This document shows positions 1 to 7,443 of a stretch of 64,000 nt of DNA, piece by piece; positions within the stretch are counted from its first letter, which is position 1, and the number at the start of each line of letters is the position of its first letter. The DNA is taken from NCBI RefSeq assembly GCF_900167555.1, contig NZ_FUYF01000005.1:124001-188000 (forward strand), in the 5' to 3' direction. The DNA is from Gemmiger formicilis (GTDB taxonomy: Bacteria > Bacillota > Clostridia > Oscillospirales > Ruminococcaceae). A program made the position numbers and the translations under genes. The notes beneath the pieces were generated by a model, which was not told where the DNA came from, did no database searches, and was given only the letters and a program-made list of their open reading frames with translations.

Positions 1-110
1 AGCGGGGTTTTCAGGCTGACAGCCGTAGGGACGCACTCCGAGGAGGAGTAGCCGGGGACCAGCAGATATTCACCAAAGGTACGGGACGGCTCGGAAAAAT
101 AATATGCCAT
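1..110 (-). CDS. guaB: IMP dehydrogenase, N-terminal fragment (cut by window edge)
   Basis: Translating the minus strand from the ATG at 110 gives [20 protein letters not shown], followed by a stretch ending SLKTPL. This matches the N-terminus of the clostridial form of IMP dehydrogenase, which converts IMP to XMP in GMP synthesis. Only about 36 codons are present; the catalytic Cys loop and CBS domains lie outside the window. An AGGAG ribosome site sits 8 nt upstream of the ATG. A good promoter precedes it (see 161..189). Identity rests on recognising this short conserved stretch. Confidence 0.8.
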   Translation of the reverse strand, partial: MAYYFSEPSRTFGEYLLVPGYSSSECVPTAVSLKTP

Positions 111-160
111 AATACACGCTCCTGACTTTCCTGTTTCGATGTTATTTGCTTATTAAAAAG

Positions 161-189
161 ATTGTACCACAACCGCGGACAAAATACAA
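161..189 (-). promoter_or_regulatory. Sigma-A promoter of guaB
   Basis: On the minus strand TTGTAT (189-184) is followed after 17 nt by TACAAT (166-161), with a TGG just upstream that makes an extended -10. It lies about 50 nt upstream of the guaB ATG. No purine riboswitch-like structure is visible in the short leader. Confidence 0.65.
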
Positions 190-286
190 AGTTTTCTGCG
201 GAAATCTTTCTTGCACTGTCAAAACGAAAGTTGTGGATTTTGAACAATGGATTGGGTGTGTAGTATGACTTTGGGGCGGCTGGGCG

Positions 287-311
287 GGCCGATGCGGGCA
301 TCGGCCCCTAC
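287..311. repeat. Family A palindromic repeat (half unit)
   Basis: A GGGCCGATG/CATCGGCCC palindrome followed by CCTAC, the terminal signature shared by the family A repeats listed elsewhere in this window (for example 2004..2090 and 45014..45100). It lies just after the DUF4097 gene stop. The rest of 111-320 holds only the guaB promoter. Confidence 0.6.
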
Positions 312-320
312 AATACTGGA

Positions 321-1526
321 TTACTGCGTCGTCGTCAGCACTACATCGCCCATCGGCGCGGTAAGGGTCACGCTGCGGGGCGCAGCGGCTGTTTGGGTGT
401 AGGTGCTGCTCATCGTCCTGCCGTTGAACATCACATTCCCCATGGACGTTTGCAGGTCAAGCGCGTAATCGTCGGGCCTGCCGTCCACCGTCAGGTCAAT
501 ATCGCCCATGGCAGCTTCGACTTTAGCGGTTTCAACGCCCGCCAGCAGCCCCAAATCAAAATCGCCCATTGAGATATTCGCCGTAAACTGCTCTGCCTGC
601 ACGGTGCTACCGGTAAAGTTGCCCATCGCCAGGTCTAAGTCGATGCTGTCGGCGGCGATGGTATTGCTGTTGTCAAATTCTGCATCGCCCATAGCGACAG
701 TGATGGAGAGCCTTTTAAAATGGAAGGTATTCGCATCCGGCACGGACAGGACAAACTCAGGCCTGGGTCCCAGCTCTTTGCCGAGGTTGTAGTTGGCGGG
801 CACCTTGTAGCTGACACGCACCGGGCTTGTGTTGTCGCCCGTGTTGGTAAAGGTGAACCAGTCCTGACGCAGGTTCGTGCAGGAAAGGGTCGGCTCCGCC
901 GCACCACTGTCCACAACGACTGTGACCGCGCCGTAGTCGATGTCGAAGGTTATATTTTTGGCGTCGGCCAGACCGGTGGTGAAAACCATCTTCTCCAATG
1001 GCCTGCCGCTGTCCGCGTCCTCGGTGGCAGCGGTCCCGTTGTAAAAGTCCTCGTTGCGGACAAGACCGGATGCAGCAGTTTCTTCCTCCGTCGGCGCAAC
1101 AACCATCGACGCCGTGCCGCCGCCGGGCTTTGCAAAACCCAGCACAAGGACGCCCAGCTGAATGAGCAGCGCCGCAACAATGACAACGGCGAAAATCAGC
1201 CACATGGTTTTTGCCCCGGGACCGTGCTTTTGGGGCCGGGCGGGCTGTGGGTCGGCGGCGGGCGGCTCCGGGGCGGCGGGCGGCACAGCACCGCCGCGTG
1301 CGCTCTCGGGTGCGGCAGGGTCGGCGTCCGGCGTCAGCCCCTCCCCTTCCAGAATCTTGCGGGCGGCCTCGGCAGGGTCGCCCAGCTCGGCGGCGGTGGC
1401 GTCCTCGTTGTCGGGGCCTGCGGCGTCGAAGTATTCCTCATAATAATTCAGTGCGTCGCGGCGCGCATCAGCAGGCAGGGCAGACAGCCGCTTTTCCAGC
1501 TCGGATAAGTACTCGTATTTTTTCAT
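321..1526 (-). CDS. HAAS/DUF1700 membrane protein with C-terminal DUF4097 beta-helix domain
   Basis: 401 aa. Residues 1-65 (MKKYEYLSELEKRLSALP, NYYEEYFDAAG) match the HAAS/DUF1700 signalling domain usually paired with PadR regulators. A Pro/Ala-rich linker runs to about 105, one membrane span covers about 107-131 (WLIFAVVIVAALLIQLGVLV), and an extracytoplasmic domain from about 165 carries regularly spaced AMGD, SMGD, SMGN and PMGD motifs, the rung pattern of DUF4097. Its start overlaps the stop of the PadR gene by 4 nt, so the two are translationally coupled. The family is thought to act as an envelope sensor or anti-sigma-like partner; the ligand is unknown. Confidence 0.82.
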   Translation of the reverse strand: MKKYEYLSELEKRLSALPADARRDALNYYEEYFDAAGPDNEDATAAELGDPAEAARKILEGEGLTPDADPAAPESARGGAVPPAAPEPPAADPQPARPQKHGPGAKTMWLIFAVVIVAALLIQLGVLVLGFAKPGGGTASMVVAPTEEETAASGLVRNEDFYNGTAATEDADSGRPLEKMVFTTGLADAKNITFDIDYGAVTVVVDSGAAEPTLSCTNLRQDWFTFTNTGDNTSPVRVSYKVPANYNLGKELGPRPEFVLSVPDANTFHFKRLSITVAMGDAEFDNSNTIAADSIDLDLAMGNFTGSTVQAEQFTANISMGDFDLGLLAGVETAKVEAAMGDIDLTVDGRPDDYALDLQTSMGNVMFNGRTMSSTYTQTAAAPRSVTLTAPMGDVVLTTTQ

Positions 1527-1843
1527 TGCTGCTCCCCCTTAAAGAGCTTGTTGATCTTTGTGGTGTAGGCTTCCCACTCGGCGGTAAACTCTGCCAGCCG
1601 TGCGCGGCCTGCGGGCGTGATTTGATAGTAGCGGCGGTTGCGGCCATTGAAGGCTTCGTCATGGACGGTCAGGCAGCCGTCCTTTTGCAGGCGGCGCAGC
1701 ACCGGGTACAGCGTGGATTCCGACAGGTCCAGCACCGTGCGGACCTCCTGCGTGATCTTATAGCCGTAGGTGCCCGTTTTCTCCCGCCCGACGACAGCCA
1801 GCACAATGGCATCCAGCAGCCCCGCCGTGGTGTTGATGGCCAT
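1523..1843 (-). CDS. PadR family transcriptional regulator
   Basis: 106 aa, the usual size of a small PadR protein. The sequence has the winged-helix core (IVLAVVGREKTGTYGYKITQ, then TLYPVLRRLQKDG, then YYQITPAGRARL). PadR proteins dimerise through a C-terminal helix and repress neighbouring genes until a signal or ligand releases them. It is the first gene of a two-gene operon with the HAAS-DUF4097 protein, a common pairing in Firmicutes in which the membrane partner is presumed to modulate or report to the regulator. A perfect AT-rich inverted repeat 40 nt upstream is a plausible auto-operator. Confidence 0.9.
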   Translation of the reverse strand: MAINTTAGLLDAIVLAVVGREKTGTYGYKITQEVRTVLDLSESTLYPVLRRLQKDGCLTVHDEAFNGRNRRYYQITPAGRARLAEFTAEWEAYTTKINKLFKGEQQ

Positions 1844-1882
1844 AGGGTGCCCCCTTTCCGGGTGTATGGTGTATAGGGTTAT

Positions 1883-1903
1883 ATATTATATAGCATATAA
1901 TAT
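1883..1903. promoter_or_regulatory. Perfect AT-rich inverted repeat upstream of padR (candidate operator/-10 region)
   Basis: ATATTATAT (1883-1891), a 3-nt centre, then ATATAATAT (1895-1903): 9-bp arms with no mismatch. On the minus strand it contains TATAAT (1890-1885), with TTGCAA upstream at a loose 19-nt spacing, so the dyad overlaps the likely core promoter of the padR operon. That placement suits a self-repressing PadR dimer. Binding is inferred, not shown. Confidence 0.5.
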
Positions 1904-2003
1904 TGTAGATTGCAATAGGCTGCCGCAGCAAAATTATGTAGGGGCGGACATGGTTCACCCCCGGTCTCGTGTGGCAGTACATACGCTTCCGCGCCGCCGC
2001 ATA

Positions 2004-2090
2004 GTAGGGGCCGGACATGTCCGGCCCTGGCGCTATAAGGTATAGCCGCGTTTACGGGAAGGCCGCGGGCCGGGCATGCCCGGCCCCTAC
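2004..2090. repeat. Family A palindromic repeat, full unit
   Basis: Starts with GTAGGGGCCGG and ends with CCGGCCCCTAC. The left half contains the palindrome CCGGACATGTCCGG, the right half CCGGGCATGCCCGG, joined by about 38 nt including TTTACGGGAAGG. A partial third stem lies at 1938-1956. The unit fills most of the 316-bp gap between padR and tepA (1844-2159). Confidence 0.8.
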
Positions 2091-2159
2091 AGGGCTGCAC
2101 GCCCGGAATCGCGCGGTTACCGCAGAGTCGGTAGACAAACAAGATTTGCCCGTCCGCCT

Positions 2160-2879
2160 TCACTTCTCTATTTCCTTATATAAATACCCCAGCGCGTCTC
2201 TCAGGCCGCCCAGCTCGTCTATGAGTCCCTCCTCCACGGCCTGCCGGCCATCCAGGACCGTGCCCATGTCCATGACCAGTTCCCCCGTATTGTGCATGAG
2301 CTGGGTGAACCGCCGGGCCGTTATTTTGGAGTGCTCCGTCACAAAGCTGACAATGCGTTCCTGCATCTGCTCAAAATAGCGCAGCGTCTGCGGCACGCCC
2401 AGCACCATGCCGGAGTGGCGCACCGGATGGACCGTCATTGTCGCGGTGGGCACAATAAAGCTGTGCCGCGCCGCGACGGCCAGCGGGATGCCGATGGAGT
2501 GCCCGCCGCCCAGCACCAGCGTGGCGCTCGGCTTGCTGACTCCCGCGATCAGCTCTGCCAGCGCCAGCCCGGCCTCCACGTCACCGCCGACAGTGTTCAA
2601 GATGACCAGCAGCCCCTCGATCTCGGGGTCCTCCTCAATGTCCACCAGTTGCGGGATGACGTGCTCATATTTTGTTGTTTTTTGCGCATCTGGCGAAAGG
2701 GTGTGCCCCTCGATCGTGCCGATGACCGTCAGGCAGTGGATGGCGTGGCGGCCCTTCGTCGCAGGCACAATGCCATCGTCGGTGATCAAATCGTGCTCCA
2801 GACGCTTCAGCGCGGCGTTTTCGGTGGGGTTTAGCTTGGGCCGGGCCTTGGCTTTGGGCTTTTTTGCGTTCGCTTCCAT
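2160..2879 (-). CDS. tepA: TepA/YmfB-type ClpP-family serine protease
   Basis: 239 aa from the ATG at 2879, chosen because AAGGAG lies 7 nt upstream; a longer in-frame ATG at 2990 has no such site. The core GGGHSIGIPLAVAA carries the nucleophilic Ser and TMTVHPVRHSG the catalytic His, followed by VPQTLRYFEQMQERI, a pattern characteristic of Bacillus YmfB/TepA rather than housekeeping ClpP. The family is cytosolic; TepA was linked to protein translocation and spore protein turnover. A Lys/Ala/Pro-rich N-terminal tail (about 15 residues) precedes the fold. The gene stands alone, divergent from rex. Confidence 0.85.
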   Translation of the reverse strand: MEANAKKPKAKARPKLNPTENAALKRLEHDLITDDGIVPATKGRHAIHCLTVIGTIEGHTLSPDAQKTTKYEHVIPQLVDIEEDPEIEGLLVILNTVGGDVEAGLALAELIAGVSKPSATLVLGGGHSIGIPLAVAARHSFIVPTATMTVHPVRHSGMVLGVPQTLRYFEQMQERIVSFVTEHSKITARRFTQLMHNTGELVMDMGTVLDGRQAVEEGLIDELGGLRDALGYLYKEIEK

Positions 2880-2904
2880 TCCTGCTCTCCTTATAACAAA
2901 AGTA

Positions 2905-2929
2905 GCTGCACAGACTAAGTCTGCGCAGC
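2905..2929. promoter_or_regulatory. 25-bp near-perfect palindrome in the tepA leader
   Basis: Arms of 12 nt (GCTGCACAGACT and AGTCTGCGCAGC) around a single central A at 2917, with one mismatch. It lies 26 nt upstream of the tepA ATG, between the ribosome site and any promoter. In RNA it would fold into a stable hairpin; in DNA it could be an operator. No run of T follows on the minus strand, so it is not a standard terminator. Confidence 0.5.
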
Positions 2930-3058
2930 GGCATTGCAAAATATGCGCGGTTTCGGGTGACGGGTCAATGGTGTTTGTCGATGTTGTCAAAAAGTTTCAG
3001 GTTATTTTTGTACAGTCGTCTAATATTTGGAAAATCAGCCAAAAACTTAGACAAAAAA

Positions 3059-3087
3059 TTGACAATTGGTGCGGCGCATTTTATAAT
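3059..3087 (+). promoter_or_regulatory. Sigma-A promoter of rex
   Basis: Consensus TTGACA (3059-3064), 17-nt spacer, consensus TATAAT (3082-3087), 38 nt upstream of the rex ATG. Both hexamers match perfectly, so strong basal transcription is expected unless a repressor covers the site. Confidence 0.85.
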
Positions 3088-3125
3088 AGTTATAAATGAG
3101 TATTGCAGATGTGAGGTAATCGAGC

Positions 3126-3767
3126 ATGGCTGTTCAGAACAAGGTGTCGCTTCCGGTCATTAAGCGGCTGCCGAAATATTATCGTTATCTGACCAATCTT
3201 TCTGCCGACGGCAAGGACAAGATTTCGTCCAGCGAGCTGGCCCACATGATGGGCACCACCGCCAGCCAGGTGCGGCAGGATTTCAACTGCTTTGGCGGGT
3301 TCGGCCAGCAGGGCATCGGCTACAAGGTCGATGTGCTGCGCGCCGAGATCGGCAATCTGCTGTTTGGCGACGGCGAAAAGCTGCCTACCATTTTGGTCGG
3401 TGCCGGCCGTCTGGGTTCTGCGGTGTCCAGCTTCATCAGCCGCGACGCCAACGGCTACAAGCTGCTGGGCGTCTTTGACGTCAACCCCGACCTGATCGGG
3501 AAAGAAATGTGCGGCGTGCCTATTCTGCCGCTGAGTGACCTGGACAAATTCTGTGCGGAGCATCACCCCGAGGTGGCCGTGCTCTGCGTGCCGCGCCAGA
3601 GCGCCATGGATCTGGCCGGGGAACTGGTGAACCAGGGCATCAAGGGCTTCTGGAATTTCAGCCACTACGATCTGTCCGTGGAGTATCCCGACGTCACAGT
3701 GGAGAACGTCCACCTTGGCGACAGCCTGATGAGCCTTGGGTACAGGCTGAGAAATCAGGAAAAGTGA
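3126..3767 (+). CDS. rex: Redox-sensing transcriptional repressor Rex
   Basis: 213 aa, normal family length. The N-terminal winged helix (about 1-80, PVIKRLPKYYRYL, ASQVRQDF) is followed by a Rossmann domain with GAGRLG at 92-97 for NADH/NAD+ and the dimer-swapped C-terminal helix. Rex dimers release DNA when NADH is high, so the protein reports the redox state to fermentation and hydrogen-producing genes. It has its own consensus promoter and a GAGG ribosome site 9 nt before the ATG. No convincing Rex operator is visible at its own promoter. Confidence 0.95.
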   Translation: MAVQNKVSLPVIKRLPKYYRYLTNLSADGKDKISSSELAHMMGTTASQVRQDFNCFGGFGQQGIGYKVDVLRAEIGNLLFGDGEKLPTILVGAGRLGSAVSSFISRDANGYKLLGVFDVNPDLIGKEMCGVPILPLSDLDKFCAEHHPEVAVLCVPRQSAMDLAGELVNQGIKGFWNFSHYDLSVEYPDVTVENVHLGDSLMSLGYRLRNQEK

Positions 3768-3790
3768 TATCTCTATAAAAAGACCGCCTT

Positions 3791-3876
3791 GTAGGGGCCG
3801 CACATGTGCGGCCCTCAGCCTACTGGTTGACGCGCGATTGCGGGAAGGTTGAGGGCCGGGCATGCCCGGCCCCTAC
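3791..3876. repeat. Family A palindromic repeat, full unit
   Basis: Begins GTAGGGGCCGCACATGTGCGGC and ends GGGCATGCCCGGCCCCTAC. The left stem reads GCCGCACATGTGCGGC, differing from the 2004 copy in both arms so that pairing is kept. It occupies the gap between rex and the thymidine kinase gene. Confidence 0.8.
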
Positions 3877-3905
3877 GGTTATCAATAAACCGATAAGGAG
3901 TCATC

Positions 3906-4514
3906 ATGGCAAAGCTATATTTCCGATACGGCGCAATGAACAGCGGCAAGACTACCGCGCTCATGCAGGTCGCCTACAATTATAAAGAGCGCGGCATGCG
4001 CGTGCTGATCCTGAAGCCTGCCATTGACACCAAGGGGCAGGACTCCATCATCTCCCGCCTGGGCATCAGCTGCAAGGTCGATCAGCTGGTCACCCCCGAG
4101 ATGGACGTTGTTGAACTGGTCAAGGCCAACGAGGCCGCCCATGGCAAAATTGCCTGTGTGCTCTGCGACGAGAGCCAGTTCTTCACGCCCGAGCAGGCCG
4201 ACCAGCTGTTTCTGGTCACGGTGGACCTGGGTATTCCCGTTATCTGCTACGGTCTGCGGGCTGATTTCATGATGCGCGGCTTTCCCGGCTCGACGCGGCT
4301 TCTGGAAATTGCGCACACGATCGAGGAACTCAAAACGATTTGTGCCTGCGGACGCAAGGCCATCTGCAACGGGCGCAAGGTCAACGGCGAGTTTGTCTTT
4401 GAAGGTGCGCAGGTCGCCATCGACACGGTGGACGATGTGGAATACCAGAGCCTCTGCCCCCAGTGCTGGTACCGCGAGTACCGCGCATTTCTGGCTCGGC
4501 ATCCCAAAAAGTAA
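3906..4514 (+). CDS. tdk: Thymidine kinase (class II)
   Basis: 202 aa. The phosphate-binding loop GAMNSGKT is at 9-16, DESQF at 88-92 supplies the catalytic acid, and the cysteines in CACGRK and CPQCWY form the structural zinc site. The enzyme phosphorylates thymidine with ATP in the pyrimidine salvage pathway and is feedback-inhibited by dTTP. It follows rex by 138 nt across a repeat, and a strong terminator follows it, so it is probably transcribed alone or with rex. Start is the ATG at 3906 with a GGAG site upstream. Confidence 0.95.
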   Translation: MAKLYFRYGAMNSGKTTALMQVAYNYKERGMRVLILKPAIDTKGQDSIISRLGISCKVDQLVTPEMDVVELVKANEAAHGKIACVLCDESQFFTPEQADQLFLVTVDLGIPVICYGLRADFMMRGFPGSTRLLEIAHTIEELKTICACGRKAICNGRKVNGEFVFEGAQVAIDTVDDVEYQSLCPQCWYREYRAFLARHPKK

Positions 4515-4532
4515 ATATTTTGCGCTGATTTT

Positions 4533-4563
4533 CCCGCCGGGTGCTGCCCGGTGGGATTTTTTT
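4533..4563 (+). terminator. Rho-independent terminator after tdk
   Basis: CCCGCCGGG pairs with CCCGGTGGG across a short loop and is followed by A then seven T residues. The remainder of the 488-bp gap (4515-5002) has no credible gene; it contains several TTTTGC(AA) motifs between about 4635 and 4710 and the sugar-transport promoter at 4881..4909. Confidence 0.85.
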
Positions 4564-4880
4564 GTGTGATTCGCATCATTTTTCTGCAAATAGCGCACTT
4601 ATCTTGCGCCGCACAGATTCAGATGCAATAATATTTGCAAAAACGCATGTTTTTTGCAACGATACTGCATATTTTGCGGTTTCCGGCGTATTCCAGTGTA
4701 TTTTGCAAGGTAAAGATAGTTGCGTTTGCTGCGGTGTCCGCGGGCGGCGCAGGGGTGTACCTAGCAATATGCACAAACGCCATTTACAGTATTCGTAAGT
4801 TTTGACGGTGATGTCAAATTGGTTACAGCCAACATGGCAAGAATTGTACGTTTCCCTGCCGTAACGAACCAAAAAAGCTG

Positions 4881-4909
4881 TTTATTTTCTGTGAACGATT
4901 TGTTATCAT
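4881..4909 (+). promoter_or_regulatory. Probable promoter of the sugar ABC transporter operon
   Basis: TTTATT (4881-4886), 17-nt spacer, TATCAT (4904-4909) with the extended -10 dinucleotide TG at 4901-4902. The -35 is weak, as expected for an activator-dependent promoter. It lies 93 nt before the binding-protein ATG. Confidence 0.5.
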
Positions 4910-5002
4910 ATAGGCAAGCGAACAGCAGATGGTGTGGTACGGTATCCCGCACACAACGGTCTGCAAGAATAAATCGCACAGCAATTTTAGGAGGACAAAA
5001 AC

Positions 5003-6397
5003 ATGAAAAAGGCAATCTCTCTCGGTGTTGCCGCCGCCATGGCCGCCACTCTGCTGGCTGGCTGCGGCACGGCAGCCAGCAGCGCCGCTCCTTCCAGCGA
5101 GGCCGCAAGCACTGCGGACAGCACCACTGCCGAGTCTACTGCTGCTTCCGAAGCCGCTCCCAGCGAGGCCCACGAGATCAACACCACCGATCCCATTGAG
5201 CTGACCATCAGCTGGTGGGGCGGCGACTCCCGCCATGAGGCTTACCAGAAGGCTCTGGAAGCTTTCCACGAGAAGTACCCCAACATCACCGTTTCCCCCA
5301 CCTACGGCGCATGGTCCGGCTGGGAGGAGAAGCAGTCCACCGCGCTGGCTGCCGATCAGGGTTCTGACGTCATGCAGGTCAACTGGAACTGGCTGTATCA
5401 GTACAGCCCCACGGGCGAGAAGTTCGTCGATCTGCGCGAGTACAGCGACGTCATCGACCTGAGCCAGTGGAGCGATACCGCCAAGAACGCCTGCATCGTT
5501 GCCGACAGCCTGCAGGCAGTGCCCATCTCGATGACCGGCCGTATCTTCTACTGGAACATGAACACCTTCAAGCAGGCTGGCATCGAGGCGGTTCCCACCT
5601 CTTATGATGATCTGATTGCCGCCGGCAAGGCCTTCCAGGAGAAGCTGGGCGATGATTACTATCCTCTGGCCATCGGTCAGTATGACCGCATGATCCTGAT
5701 GACCTTCTACCTTGAGTCCAAGTACGGCAAGGCTTGGGTCGAGAACAACGAGTGCCAGTACACCGAGGAAGAGGTCGTTGACGGCCTGAACTTCATCAAG
5801 TCCCTCGAGGACAACCACGTTATCCCCACCCGTCCGACCATGATCGCTGCAGGCTTCGACTCCATCGATAAGTCTCAGGAATGGATCGACGGCAAGTACG
5901 CCGGCATCTTCGAGTGGGATTCTGCCCCCTCCAAGTACCAGTCTGCTCTGGCTGACAACTCCGGCTTCACCGTCGGTGAGGAGATCAAGTTCGGCGACAA
6001 GGCCAACGGCGGCTTCTCCAAGGTCTCCATGGGCATGGCCATCACCAAGTCCTGCCAGCATCCCGTTGAGGCTGCTGCCCTGATCGACTTCCTGTGGAAC
6101 GGCGAGGGCGCTGCCATCATGGGTTCCGAGTGCGGCATCCCCGCCTCCACCGCCGGTCTGGCTGCCGCTCAGGCTGCTGACGCTGTGAAGCCTCTGGTCC
6201 TCGAGGCCAACACCAAGGTCCTGGCCTTCGTTGACATGCCGCTGGACCCGTACTACGAGTCCAGCAAGCTGAAGGACACCACCGACGGCGTTTACACTGA
6301 TGTGTTCGACGGCTTCAGCTACGGCGACTACGACGCTGAGGAGGCTGCCGAGATCCTGCTGGACGGCGTTTCCGGTGTGCTGAGCGCCAACGCCTAA
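5003..6397 (+). CDS. ABC transporter sugar-binding lipoprotein (family 1), probably for pectin oligosaccharides
   Basis: 464 aa. A signal sequence ending LLAGC places the lipid-anchored Cys at 21. A Ser/Ala/Thr-rich linker (22-56) tethers a periplasmic-type binding fold beginning LTISWWGGDSRHEAYQKALE. AGGAGG lies 8 nt before the ATG. It captures the sugar outside the membrane and delivers it to the two permeases that follow. The substrate is inferred from the adjacent GH28/GH105/CE8 genes as oligogalacturonate or a related pectin fragment. No ATPase gene is present locally, so a shared MsmX-like ATPase is presumed. Confidence 0.85.
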   Translation: MKKAISLGVAAAMAATLLAGCGTAASSAAPSSEAASTADSTTAESTAASEAAPSEAHEINTTDPIELTISWWGGDSRHEAYQKALEAFHEKYPNITVSPTYGAWSGWEEKQSTALAADQGSDVMQVNWNWLYQYSPTGEKFVDLREYSDVIDLSQWSDTAKNACIVADSLQAVPISMTGRIFYWNMNTFKQAGIEAVPTSYDDLIAAGKAFQEKLGDDYYPLAIGQYDRMILMTFYLESKYGKAWVENNECQYTEEEVVDGLNFIKSLEDNHVIPTRPTMIAAGFDSIDKSQEWIDGKYAGIFEWDSAPSKYQSALADNSGFTVGEEIKFGDKANGGFSKVSMGMAITKSCQHPVEAAALIDFLWNGEGAAIMGSECGIPASTAGLAAAQAADAVKPLVLEANTKVLAFVDMPLDPYYESSKLKDTTDGVYTDVFDGFSYGDYDAEEAAEILLDGVSGVLSANA

Positions 6398-6428
6398 GAG
6401 CAATCGAAATCCTTTAAAAAGTAAAGTT

Positions 6429-6471
6429 TAGCCGGCTCCAGCCCCGTTATCACGCATGGCGGGGCCGGCTA
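6429..6471 (+). promoter_or_regulatory. Intercistronic hairpin between binding-protein and permease genes
   Basis: TAGCCGGC pairs with GCCGGCTA, with inner CCCG/CGGG pairing, followed by a weak ATTTAT tract. Such structures commonly stabilise the upstream message or cause partial termination so that binding protein exceeds permease. Confidence 0.6.
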
Positions 6472-6518
6472 TTTATGTTAAAACGCAATACAGCAATTTG
6501 TCGATAGGAGGTTTTTGG

Positions 6519-7430
6519 ATGAGCTCTGCAGCCCCCAAAACGGTTCAGCGCACCCCGTTCAAGCGCTGGTGCGACGAAAACACCGGTCTTTTCTTCCTGA
6601 TTCCCTGGATCCTCGGTTTCCTGATTTTCAAGGCTTATCCGTTCGCCAGCTCTCTGGTGTACAGCTTTACTGACCTGAACTTCTTCAAGGGCATCAGCCA
6701 GTACGGCGTTATGAACTACGTTGAGATTTTCACCAGCCGCAAGACGGTCTCCGTCCTGCTGACCACCGTAAAGTATGCTTTCATCACGGTGCCCCTCAAG
6801 CTGGTCTTTGCGTTGTTCATCGCCTACATTCTGAACTTCAAGATCAAGTTCGTCAACCTGTTCCGTACCGTCTACTACATCCCGTCCATCCTGGGCGGCT
6901 CTGTGGCCATCGCCGTTCTGTGGCGTGCCCTGTTCAAGGATACCGGCGTCGTCAACACGATCCTCGGCTTCTTCGGCATTGCCGGTCCCGACTGGCTGGC
7001 TGACAAGACCTGGGCGCTGTTCGTCATCTGCCTGCTGCGTGTGTGGCAGTTCGGTTCTGCCATGGTCCTGTTCCTGGCTGCCCTGAAGGGTGTGCCTGCC
7101 GACCTGTACGAGGCCGCCACCATTGACGGTGCCTCCAAGACCAAGCAGTTCTTCTCGATCACCGTGCCGATGATCACCCCCGTTATCTTCTACAACCTCG
7201 TCACCCAGATCGCACAGGCGTTCCAGGAATTCAACGGCCCCTACATCATCACTCAGGGCGGCCCGCGCAATGCTACGACGCTTGTCTCCCTGCTGGTCTA
7301 CAACTACGCCTTCAAGTCCAACGAGATGGGCATGGCGTGTGCGCTGGCTTGGGTCATGTTCATTGCCGTTGCCCTGCTGACTGTGATTGCCTTCACCAGC
7401 CAGAAGCACTGGGTCTACTACGCTGATTAA
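6519..7430 (+). CDS. ABC sugar transporter permease 1 (LplB/UgpA type)
   Basis: 303 aa from the ATG at 6519, chosen because AGGAGG lies just upstream (6507-6512); an ATG at 6456 would run through the intercistronic hairpin. About six hydrophobic spans are visible, starting FFLIPWILGFLIF. The ATPase-contact loop reads DLYEAATIDGASKTKQFFSI, the EAA motif of the MalF class. It forms the membrane channel with permease 2. It sits 121 nt after the binding-protein gene. Confidence 0.9.
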   Translation: MSSAAPKTVQRTPFKRWCDENTGLFFLIPWILGFLIFKAYPFASSLVYSFTDLNFFKGISQYGVMNYVEIFTSRKTVSVLLTTVKYAFITVPLKLVFALFIAYILNFKIKFVNLFRTVYYIPSILGGSVAIAVLWRALFKDTGVVNTILGFFGIAGPDWLADKTWALFVICLLRVWQFGSAMVLFLAALKGVPADLYEAATIDGASKTKQFFSITVPMITPVIFYNLVTQIAQAFQEFNGPYIITQGGPRNATTLVSLLVYNYAFKSNEMGMACALAWVMFIAVALLTVIAFTSQKHWVYYAD

Positions 7431-7443
7431 GGAGGAATGAAAA

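Noticed and set aside
11-301. 96-codon minus-strand frame at the left edge
   Set aside because: It overlaps the guaB start and promoter in another frame and has no supporting ribosome site.
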